Source of the DNA: JAIBJP01 sp035639875
Lineage (GTDB): Bacteria > Actinomycetota > Thermoleophilia > Gaiellales > Gaiellaceae
Reading direction: 5' to 3'
DNA: 32,811 nt
Assembly: GCA_035639875.1 (NCBI GenBank)
Contig: DASQXE010000197.1
Location: 1-32,811, forward strand
Position numbers and translations under genes: made by a program. The stretch's first letter is position 1. Each line of letters opens with the position of its first letter. Below the pieces are notes generated by a model, which was not told the origin of the DNA, did not search any database, and saw only the letters and a program-made list of their open reading frames with translations. Below, piece after piece: positions 1 through 6,639 of this stretch.

Positions 1-795
1 GAGGAGCCGCCGCTCCTCGTCGGTGAACGGCGTGTCGCGGTCGCAGACCAGCTCGCCGAGCGTCCGTCCTTTCCAACGCAGCGGGAAGCGCACGGCATGC
101 TTCCCGGCACGGCCCTCCGGCCAAGCGATCGTGCCGTCTTCGAGCACGAGAGCGGCCCCCGTCGCTCCGACCGCCTCCGTGGTCGTCTTCACGATCGCCT
201 CGAGCGACTCCTCCAGGTAGAGCGACTCGGAGACGGCCTCCGAGATCGACGCCAGCGCCTCCAGCTCGGCGACCCGGCGCTGCGCCGCGTCGTACAGCTT
301 GGCGTTTTCAATCGCCTGAGCGACCTGGCCCGCGATGGCCATCAGCAGGTCGATCTCCGCCGGGCTGAACTCACGCGGAGCCTCGGTGCGCACGTTGAGT
401 GCGCCTTCCAGACGCTCCTTGGCCAGAATCGGCACGGCCAGGATCGACTCGTATTGCTCCTCGCGCAGATTCGGGAAGCGCTTGAAACGCGGGTCGAGAT
501 GTGCCGCCCGCGGAATCATGATCGGAGCGCGCTCCGCGGCCGCGGTGCCCGTGATTCCCTCCCCCGGCCGCATCTTCGGCACCGGGGTCATCTCCTCGAC
601 CCGCGTCCCGAACGAAGCCTGGAGGAGGAGCTCGCCGGTCGCTTCGTCGTAGAGGTAGACGAAGCACGCGTCAGTACCGAGCGCCTCGGCCACCTTGCGC
701 GCGATGAGATCGAAGACCTCGTCGAGCTGCAGGGTCGAGTTGACGGCCGCGATTGTCTCCGTCAGCAGCCGCAAGTGACGGGCCGAGTCGTCCAT
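1..795 (-). CDS. GAF-domain sensor protein (C-terminus beyond left edge)
   Basis: The minus strand is open from an ATG at 795 to the window edge, giving 265 codons without a stop. The protein begins MDDSARHLRLLTETIAAVNS and has a first GAF domain at roughly residues 15-150, with typical features such as GEGITGTAA and the AGQVAQAIENAKLYD helix. A short coiled linker (about 150-165) leads into a second GAF-like domain that runs to the edge. GAF domains bind small ligands, chromophores or nucleotides, and the linked helix passes the signal to an output domain. That output domain (histidine kinase, PP2C, GGDEF or ANTAR are usual) lies outside the window, so the function is open. The gene is divergent from the histidine kinase at 840, with 44 bp between them. 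Confidence 0.85.
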   Translation of the reverse strand, partial: MDDSARHLRLLTETIAAVNSTLQLDEVFDLIARKVAEALGTDACFVYLYDEATGELLLQASFGTRVEEMTPVPKMRPGEGITGTAAAERAPIMIPRAAHLDPRFKRFPNLREEQYESILAVPILAKERLEGALNVRTEAPREFSPAEIDLLMAIAGQVAQAIENAKLYDAAQRRVAELEALASISEAVSESLYLEESLEAIVKTTTEAVGATGAALVLEDGTIAWPEGRAGKHAVRFPLRWKGRTLGELVCDRDTPFTDEERRLL

Positions 796-839
796 GGAAG
801 AAGCTTAAGCGAGCGCCTTGCGACTCCGATAACTAGGCC

Positions 840-3488
840 GTGAATCCGACCCCAGCGTCGCCGAGGCCGCCGCGTCTCGTCCTGCGCTTCGCGCTCTACA
901 GCGCGCTGGCGCTCCTTCTCGCGGGTCTGGGGATCCTCTGGTTCGTTCGCCACGAGGCCCGGGCGCGCGCCGAGGACGACGTGACGAATCGCGTCACCAT
1001 GGCCGCGGCCGAGGTCGCGCCCGAGCTGCGCCCGTCCGACCTCAGGCAGCCGGTGACTGGAGCCCGCCTCATCGCGCTCGACGAGCTCTTCCGTCCCCAG
1101 CTCAGGAACGGCATCGTCCGCGTGAAGCTCTGGCGCGCGGACGGGCTGGTTACCTACTCGAACGACCGCACGCTCATCGGCAGCCGTCTTGGGGACGCCG
1201 AGGAGTTTCAGGACGTCCTCCACGGCAGGTCCGTTCGCGAGCTTGGCCACCTGAACGACGAAGGCGGAGCGGGCGAGAACATCAAAGTCGTGTCGGCGTA
1301 CGTTCCCCTGAAGCTAAAGGGGGAACGCCGCCCGACCGGCGTCCTCGAGCTCTACAACGATTACCGGCCGGTTGCCGATGAGGTCGCGGGGACGCTCAAG
1401 CCCGTGGCCATCGCGCTGGGACTCGCTCTCCTCCTCCTGTACGCCTCACTCTTCCCGATCCTCAATCAGGTCACTAAGGCCCTCGAGCACCGCACCCGCC
1501 GGCTCGTGCAACAGGCGGAGGAGCTCGAGAGGACCCTGAACGAACGGCGGCAGGCCGTCGCCAGCCTGCGCGACGCCGAGACCCGGTATCGCGTCCTCGT
1601 CGAGCAGCTCCCACTCGTCACGTACGTGAGCGCGATCGACAAGCCCGGCTTCTCGGCCTACGTGAGCCCGCAGATCAAGGACCTGCTGGGGTACACGCCC
1701 GAGGAATGGCTCGCGACCCCGAATCTCTTCTGGCGCGTCGTACATCCGGACGACCTCGAGCGCGTCCGCGCGGAGCACAAGCACGGCTACGAGACGGGCG
1801 CATCCTTCTCGACGCAGTACCGTCTCCTCGCCCGCGACGGACGCATCGTGTGGGTCGAGGACACGGTCATGATCGTCCGCGACGCGAACGACCATCCCAT
1901 GCAGGCGCAGGGCTTTCTGCTCGACATCACGAGCCGGAAGCTCGCTGAGGACGCCGTGGCCGAGAGCGAGGAGCGCTTCCGGACGCTCGTCGCCAACGTT
2001 CCGGGCGTCATCTTCCGCTGCGCGATCGACGCGGATTGGACGATGTCCTACCTGAGCGACGAGATCGAGGAGCTGGTCGGCTACCCGCCCTCGGACTTCA
2101 TCGCCAACGAAGTGCGCACGTTCAACAGCATCATCCACTTCGAGGACGCGGAGGAACTCGCCGCCGAGGTCGAGAGAGCGGTCGCGGAGGAGCGGCCCTA
2201 CACGATCGAGTACCGGGTGATTCACCGGGACGGACGGGTCAAGCACGTGGTCGAGCGGGGCCAGGCGGTCTTCACGCCCGAAGGGCGGATGCTCGATGGC
2301 GCCATCTTCGACCTCACGGACCGGTGGGCGGCCGAGAACGAGCGTCTCAAGCTCGCGGCGATCGTCGAGTCCACCGACGACGCGATCATCTCGACGGGTC
2401 TCGACGGGAAAATCGAAAGCTGGAACCTCGGCGCCGAGCGCGTCTTCGGCTACACACGCGACGAGGCGATCGGACAACCGCTGTCGCTCCTTGCCCCACC
2501 AGATCTCACGGCTGAGCCGTACGAGTTCTTGGCGGAGGTTATGAGCGCCGAGGCGGTCGCGCAGCGCGAAACCGTGCGCCGGCGCAGGGACGGAACGCTG
2601 ATCGACGTCTCGCTCACGCTTTCCCCGCTCAAAGACGCGTCGGGGAAGGTCATCGGCGCCTCCGCCATCGCCCGCGACGTGACGCAGCGCAAGCGGGAGG
2701 AGCTCGAGCGCGAGCGTCTCGTGCACGAGCTCGCGGATCAAAACGAGCGCCTTCTCGAGCTCGATCGGCTGAAGGACGAGTTCGTGGCCCTCGTTTCGCA
2801 CGAGCTGCGCACGCCGCTGACCTCGATCCGCGGGTATCTCGAGCTCGTCCTCGAAGGCGAAGCCGGCGAGCTCAACGACGAGCAGAGGCAGTTCCTGGGC
2901 GTGGTCGAGCGCAACGCGCATCGGCTGCTCGCCCTCGTCGGCGATCTCCTCTTCCTCGCGCAAGTCGAGGCCGGCAAGCTCACGCTCGAGATCGGAGCGG
3001 TCGATCTGAGCGCCGTGGCGGCTGATTGCGTCGAGACGGCGCGGCCCCTCGCGGAGGACAAAGGCGTGACACTGACGCTGGCCACCGGGCCGCTACCGCT
3101 CTTGGCGGGCGACCACGCCCGGCTGGCCCAGCTCCTGGACAACCTCGTCTCGAACGGCATCAAGTTCACGCCGCGCGGCGGGCGCGTCGACGTTCGCGTC
3201 CGCGTGCAGCGCGGCCAGGCGGTCATCGAAGTGCGCGACACCGGCATGGGCATCCCGGCGAGCGAGCAGGACCATCTCTTCGAGCGCTTCTACCGCACGT
3301 CGAAAGCGACCGAGCAGGCGATCCCGGGCACCGGTCTCGGGCTGGCCATCTCGAAGGCGATCGTCCAGGCGCACGGCGGACGGATCGTCGTGGCGAGCGA
3401 CGACGGCGCCGGCAGCATCTTCCGGGTCTCGCTGCCGATTCGTCAGGCACAGGCTCCCGAGGCCGAAACCGAGCAGGTGGCGTTGTGA
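840..3488 (+). CDS. Membrane multi-PAS sensor histidine kinase
   Basis: The 882-residue protein starts at a GTG. A first transmembrane helix (about 15-36), an extracytoplasmic sensor region (about 37-185) and a second helix (about 188-207) are followed by a coiled segment. Three PAS domains follow (about 250-370, 375-500 and 505-620), each ending in a PAC-like DITSRK/DLTDR/DVTQRK element. The HisKA box is SHELRTPLTSIRGYLELV with phospho-acceptor His654. The HATPase domain shows the N box (LLDNLVSNGIKF), G1 (DTGMGIP) and G2 (GTGLGLAI). It should autophosphorylate in response to an envelope or PAS-sensed cue and pass phosphate to the regulator that overlaps its stop by a GTGA junction. The signal is unknown. 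No clear Shine-Dalgarno precedes the GTG, so the exact start is less sure than the gene. Confidence 0.95.
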   Translation: MNPTPASPRPPRLVLRFALYSALALLLAGLGILWFVRHEARARAEDDVTNRVTMAAAEVAPELRPSDLRQPVTGARLIALDELFRPQLRNGIVRVKLWRADGLVTYSNDRTLIGSRLGDAEEFQDVLHGRSVRELGHLNDEGGAGENIKVVSAYVPLKLKGERRPTGVLELYNDYRPVADEVAGTLKPVAIALGLALLLLYASLFPILNQVTKALEHRTRRLVQQAEELERTLNERRQAVASLRDAETRYRVLVEQLPLVTYVSAIDKPGFSAYVSPQIKDLLGYTPEEWLATPNLFWRVVHPDDLERVRAEHKHGYETGASFSTQYRLLARDGRIVWVEDTVMIVRDANDHPMQAQGFLLDITSRKLAEDAVAESEERFRTLVANVPGVIFRCAIDADWTMSYLSDEIEELVGYPPSDFIANEVRTFNSIIHFEDAEELAAEVERAVAEERPYTIEYRVIHRDGRVKHVVERGQAVFTPEGRMLDGAIFDLTDRWAAENERLKLAAIVESTDDAIISTGLDGKIESWNLGAERVFGYTRDEAIGQPLSLLAPPDLTAEPYEFLAEVMSAEAVAQRETVRRRRDGTLIDVSLTLSPLKDASGKVIGASAIARDVTQRKREELERERLVHELADQNERLLELDRLKDEFVALVSHELRTPLTSIRGYLELVLEGEAGELNDEQRQFLGVVERNAHRLLALVGDLLFLAQVEAGKLTLEIGAVDLSAVAADCVETARPLAEDKGVTLTLATGPLPLLAGDHARLAQLLDNLVSNGIKFTPRGGRVDVRVRVQRGQAVIEVRDTGMGIPASEQDHLFERFYRTSKATEQAIPGTGLGLAISKAIVQAHGGRIVVASDDGAGSIFRVSLPIRQAQAPEAETEQVAL

Positions 3489-3865
3489 CCGGCAACGGCC
3501 GCCCGCTCGTCCTCGTCGCCGACGACGACCCGGACATCCTGTCGCTCGTCGCGCTACGCCTCGAGCGCGCCGGCTACGAAGTGGTCGTAGCGCGGAACGG
3601 GGAAGAAGCGGTCACGAGGGCCGTTGAACGGACTCCCGACATCGCTCTGCTCGATGTGATGATGCCGAGGCTCGACGGGTACGAGGCGACCGCGCGTCTG
3701 CGGGCACACGACGCCACGCGTCACATGCCTGTCATCTTGCTCACCGCGCGGGTGCAGGAAGCGGACATCGCCCGCGGGATCGAGGCCGGCGCGGACGATT
3801 ACGTCAAGAAGCCGTTCTCGACCCAGGAGCTGCGCGATCGGATTCAGGCGGCTCTCGGCCGGTAG
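3485..3865 (+). CDS. Single-domain response regulator (CheY-like receiver)
   Basis: A 126-residue stand-alone receiver domain. The GTG start at 3485 overlaps the kinase stop (GTGA), so the two are translationally coupled and very probably a cognate pair. The acidic pocket is DDD at residues 13-15, the phospho-acceptor is Asp57 (LLDVMMP), the switch Thr lies in LLTARV and the conserved Lys in DDYVKKPF. There is no DNA-binding or enzymatic output domain, so it should act by protein contact or as a phosphorelay intermediate. Its 3' end overlaps the 3' end of the convergent OmpR-type gene by 22 bp. Confidence 0.93.
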   Translation: MTGNGRPLVLVADDDPDILSLVALRLERAGYEVVVARNGEEAVTRAVERTPDIALLDVMMPRLDGYEATARLRAHDATRHMPVILLTARVQEADIARGIEAGADDYVKKPFSTQELRDRIQAALGR

Positions 3866-4536
3866 CGGTACCCGAAACCGCGTACTGTCTCGATCGGCGA
3901 GTCCTCCGGCGAGCCGCTCGAGAGCTTTTGACGCAGATACCCGACGTAGAGCTTCGTGCGCGCACGCGAGCCTGTGAGTGCATCTCCCCACACGAGCTCG
4001 AGGAGCTGCTCGTGGGAAAGGACCTGGTTCGGGTGCCGGACGAAGGCGGCGAGGAGCTTGAACTCGAGCGGGGTGAGCGCGACCGGGTGCCCGCCCACGG
4101 TCACCTCGCGCTGCGCGAAGTCGATCGTCACGAGCCCGTCCGCATAGGTGGCGGCCTGCTCCTCTCGGTGCGGACTCCGCCGCAGGTGGGCCTCGACGCG
4201 GGCGAGAAGCTCCTGGCGCCCAAAGGGCTTGGTCACGTAGTCGTCCGCACCCGCCTTGAGTCCGCGCACCTTCTCCAGCTCCGCGGCTCGCGCCGTGAGC
4301 ATCACGACCGGCACGTCGCTCACGTCCCGGATGCGCTCGAGCGTCTGCCAGCCGTCCAGTTCGGGCATGGAAACGTCGAGGAGCACGAGGTCCGGCGAGG
4401 AACCGTACAGGGTCCGCAACCCATCGCGGCCGTTGGAGGCTTCGACGACGTCGTACGACGCTCGCTCGAGGAGCTCGCGGAGAAGTCCGCGGATGTCGGC
4501 GTCGTCGTCGACGACCAGAATGCGCGCCCGCTTCAT
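3844..4536 (-). CDS. OmpR/PhoB-family response regulator
   Basis: A 230-residue DNA-binding regulator. The N-terminal receiver (about 1-120) has acidic residues Asp10-12, phospho-acceptor Asp54 (LLDVSMP), switch Thr in MLTARA and Lys in DDYVTKPF. The C-terminal winged helix (about 132-228) has the family signature LTPLEFKLLAAFVRHPNQV and ends in IETVRGFGYRYRP. The ATG at 4536 is supported by an AAGGAAG ribosome site at 4541-4547. Phosphorylation should promote dimer binding to direct repeats in promoters. No hybrid kinase partner sits on this strand; the histidine kinase at 840-3488 is the nearest candidate donor, which is inference from proximity. Confidence 0.95.
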   Translation of the reverse strand: MKRARILVVDDDADIRGLLRELLERASYDVVEASNGRDGLRTLYGSSPDLVLLDVSMPELDGWQTLERIRDVSDVPVVMLTARAAELEKVRGLKAGADDYVTKPFGRQELLARVEAHLRRSPHREEQAATYADGLVTIDFAQREVTVGGHPVALTPLEFKLLAAFVRHPNQVLSHEQLLELVWGDALTGSRARTKLYVGYLRQKLSSGSPEDSPIETVRGFGYRYRPRAA

Positions 4537-4585
4537 ACCGCTTCCTTACCAGATGCAGCCGACATTCGCCCGTCTCGCGCCGATT

Positions 4586-4939
4586 ATGAGACGAGTGGGC
4601 AGGGTGCTGATCTGCGAGCCGCATCCGGAGGTGCGGGAGCTCCTCCGACGAATCGTGGTCCGGCTCGGACACGAGCCCATGCTCGACGACGCACGCCTGC
4701 AGCCGGTCGACGCCATCCTGCTCGAGCCCGCGCACGCGCCGAGCGTCGAGCGGGCGCGGGCCTTCCGCGCGGCCGACGGCAACACGCCCATCGTCTGCAC
4801 GAGCATCGAGCTTCCCGACGCGGGAACGCGCAGGCTGGAGCCGATCGCGTATCTCGTCAAGCCCTTCGCGCTTCCGGATCTCGAAGCGGCGCTCGCGGAA
4901 GCTCTTCAGAGCCGAAACGGCAACGGCCGCGGTCCTTAA
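4586..4939 (+). CDS. Degenerate receiver-like protein
   Basis: A 117-residue protein if read from the ATG at 4586. An in-frame ATG at 4553 would add 11 residues, but receivers normally begin close to the first beta strand (here RVLICEPH). The fold of a response-regulator receiver is visible: beta1 RVLICEPHPEVREL, a beta3 end IDA/ILLEPAHAP-like segment, a Thr/Ser at VCTS and the conserved Lys92 in AYLVKPFALPDLEAAL. The position of the phospho-acceptor Asp is Glu47 (ILLEP), and the beta1 acidic pair is reduced to Glu11. Canonical Asp phosphorylation is therefore unlikely, and a Glu there can mimic the phosphorylated state. No output domain follows. It is divergent from the OmpR-type gene, which hints at a shared regulatory role (inference). 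Confidence 0.75.
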   Translation: MRRVGRVLICEPHPEVRELLRRIVVRLGHEPMLDDARLQPVDAILLEPAHAPSVERARAFRAADGNTPIVCTSIELPDAGTRRLEPIAYLVKPFALPDLEAALAEALQSRNGNGRGP

Positions 4940-4945
4940 CGACCA

Positions 4946-4973
4946 CGAGCTGCTCTGAAGAAGAAGCAGCTCG
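4946..4973. terminator. Hairpin between convergent genes
   Basis: A perfect 9-bp inverted repeat, CGAGCTGCT (4946-4954) and AGCAGCTCG (4965-4973), with a 10-nt loop lies 6 bp after the receiver-like gene. It faces the end of the glutamine synthetase gene at 5052. There is no U-tract, so it is a likely but not classic terminator, possibly serving both directions. Confidence 0.5.
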
Positions 4974-5051
4974 CGATCGGCCGTCAGTCAGTCCCCCGCT
5001 TCACGAGGAAGCGGCGACACCGCCCGTGATTCTACGCCCTCGCGGGCAGAT

Positions 5052-6407
5052 TCACAACGCGAGGTAGCGTTCCATCTCCCACGGCGTGAGCTGGACGCGG
5101 TAGTCGTCCCATTCCTTGCGCTTCAGCTCGACGTAGCGGTCGAAGACGTGCTTGCCGAGAGCGCGCTTGGCGAGATCGGAAGACGCGAGCTCGTCGATCG
5201 CCTCGCCGAGCGTCTCCGGGAGGGCGACGATCCCGCGCTCGCGCCGCTGCTCGGCGGTGAGGTGGTAGAGGTTCTGCTCCATCGGCGGCGGCAGCTCGTA
5301 GCCCTTCTCGATCCCTTCGAGCCCCGCGTGCAGTAGCGCCGCGAACGTGAGATAGGGATTGCATGCCGGGTCGGGGCAACGGATCTCCGCGCGGGTTGCC
5401 TGCTCGTTGCCCGGTTTGTAGAGCGGAATCCGAATCAGCGCCGAGCGGTTTCGCCGCGACCAGGCGACGTAGACCGGCGCTTCATAGCCCGGCACGAGCC
5501 GTTTGTAGGAGTTCACCCACTGCGCGAAGACAGCCGAGATCTCCCGCGCGTGGTGCAGCTGGCCGGCGATGAACGCCTTGCCGAACTCGGAAAGGTGCCA
5601 CTCGTCGTCCTCGTCGAAGAAGGCGTTCTTGCCGTCGGCGAAGAGCGACTGGTGCGTGTGCATGCCCGAGCCGTTCTCGCCGAAGAGCGGCTTGGGCATG
5701 AAGGTCGCGTGATAGCCGGCTTTCTTGGCGATCTCCTTGACGACCAGGCGGTAGGTGATCGTGTGGTCGGCCATGTCGAGTGCGCTTGCGTAGCGCATGT
5801 CGATCTCGTGCTGCGAGGGGCCGACCTCATGGTGGACGTACTCGATCGGGATGCCCATCGACTCGAGCGCCTTCACGGTGTCGTGACGGAGATCGCTGGC
5901 CGCGTCCATCGTCGTCATGGCGAAGTAGCCGCCCTCGTCGAGCGTCTCGGTGCCCATGTCCGTCTTGAAGAGGAAGTACTCGAGCTCCGGCCCGACGTTG
6001 AAGGTGTCGAAGCCGAGCGTGTTCATGCGCTCGAGCGCGAGGCGCAGGACGTGTCGGGGGTCGCCGTCGTACGGCCGCCCGTCCGGCGTGACGACGTCGC
6101 AGATCATCCGCGCGACGACGTGACCGCCGTTCGGCATGAGCTGAAACGTGTCCGGATCCGGAATGGCGACCATGTCGGATTCCTCGATTGCGTTGAAGCC
6201 CGAAATCGAAGAACCGTCGAAGCCCATGCCGTCGTCGAGCGCACCTTCGAGCTCGTCGAGCGTGATCGCGAAGCTCTTCAGGTGTCCCTCGATGTCCGTA
6301 AACCACAGGTGGATGAACTCGACGCGCTCCTCTTTCACCCTCCGGAGGACTTCCTGGCGAGCCTCGGGATCGCTCGTTGCTCTTGACTTCCGCTCCAACA
6401 TCGCCAT
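5052..6407 (-). CDS. glnA: Glutamine synthetase, GSI-alpha-like
   Basis: A 451-residue type I glutamine synthetase, which makes glutamine from glutamate, ammonia and ATP as a cytoplasmic dodecamer. Visible family signatures are GFDGSSISGFNAIEESDM near the N-terminus, the metal/substrate segment GPELEYFLF, the ATP-binding segment FMPKPLFGENGSGMHTHQSL, and RIPLYKPG with EIRCPDPACNPYLTFAALLHAG. Its length and C-terminal block (LYHLTAEQRRERGI, LGKHVFDRYVELKRKEW) match the shorter Bacillus-type GSI-alpha form, which is regulated by feedback and not adenylylation. I chose the ATG at 6407 because AAGGAGG at 6414-6420 is 6 nt upstream of it; an upstream TTG abuts that site. A terminator-like hairpin lies just before the ribosome site. 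It is divergent from a second glutamine synthetase. Confidence 0.96.
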   Translation of the reverse strand: MAMLERKSRATSDPEARQEVLRRVKEERVEFIHLWFTDIEGHLKSFAITLDELEGALDDGMGFDGSSISGFNAIEESDMVAIPDPDTFQLMPNGGHVVARMICDVVTPDGRPYDGDPRHVLRLALERMNTLGFDTFNVGPELEYFLFKTDMGTETLDEGGYFAMTTMDAASDLRHDTVKALESMGIPIEYVHHEVGPSQHEIDMRYASALDMADHTITYRLVVKEIAKKAGYHATFMPKPLFGENGSGMHTHQSLFADGKNAFFDEDDEWHLSEFGKAFIAGQLHHAREISAVFAQWVNSYKRLVPGYEAPVYVAWSRRNRSALIRIPLYKPGNEQATRAEIRCPDPACNPYLTFAALLHAGLEGIEKGYELPPPMEQNLYHLTAEQRRERGIVALPETLGEAIDELASSDLAKRALGKHVFDRYVELKRKEWDDYRVQLTPWEMERYLAL

Positions 6408-6428
6408 TCGCAACCTCCTTAAATGGAA

Positions 6429-6460
6429 AGAGCCCCGGACGTCGCCGTCCGAGGCCTCTT
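6429..6460 (-). promoter_or_regulatory. Terminator-like hairpin in the leader of the minus-strand glnA
   Basis: Read on the minus strand, GCCTCGGACG (6455-6446), loop GCGA and CGTCCGGGGC (6441-6432) form a 10-bp stem closed by a GNRA tetraloop. One pair is G-U, which pairs only in the minus-strand RNA (it is C-A on plus). A U-containing tail (TCTTT) follows and the AAGGAGG ribosome site starts about 10 nt later. The minus sequence of 6506-6513 (GAGCCTCG) can pair with the 3' arm plus flank (6437-6430), an alternative fold that would break the hairpin. This looks like an attenuator or ribosome-access switch; the trigger is unknown. Confidence 0.5.
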
Positions 6461-6482
6461 CGCCTCACAAACTAATAATGAT

Positions 6483-6617
6483 ATCGGAGCTACGCAAATC
6501 CTGCTCGAGGCTCCGATCCGTCCACCGCGCTGAGTAACGTTCTGCACGGCGAGCGCCGCGACGGTGCCCGCTGCAGGCGACGGAGCCTCGGAGTCCAACG
6601 TGACCCGGGGCTTTTTT
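6483..6617 (+). promoter_or_regulatory. Possible attenuator leader of the plus-strand glnA
   Basis: Three mutually exclusive pairings are visible. (1) ATCGGAGC (6483-6490) with GCTCCGAT (6510-6517), a perfect 8-bp stem with a 19-nt loop. (2) CGAGGCTCCG (6506-6515) with CGGAGCCTCG (6581-6590), a perfect 10-bp long-range helix. (3) AGCCTCGG (6584-6591) with CCGGGGCT (6605-6612), an 8-bp stem with one U-G pair followed by six T (6612-6617), an intrinsic terminator. Pairing 2 uses the 5' arm of the terminator, and pairing 1 uses part of pairing 2. That is the layout of an anti-antiterminator, antiterminator and terminator ahead of a gene. The AT-rich stretch 6466-6484 could hold a -10 element; if transcription starts there, pairing 1 may instead be a DNA operator. 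Confidence 0.55.
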
Positions 6618-6639
6618 GTGGGCGGCAAAGGAGGAGCGG

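Noticed and set aside
1446..2963. 505-codon open frame antisense to the histidine kinase
   Set aside because: The plus strand has a complete multi-domain kinase. The antisense frame has no recognisable motif and arises from GC-rich third positions.
6483..6617. ANTAR-type dual hexaloop target in the glutamine synthetase leader
   Set aside because: ANTAR targets have two adjacent stems with six-base loops bearing A at 1 and G at 4. I could not find that pair here, so the switch is left unassigned.
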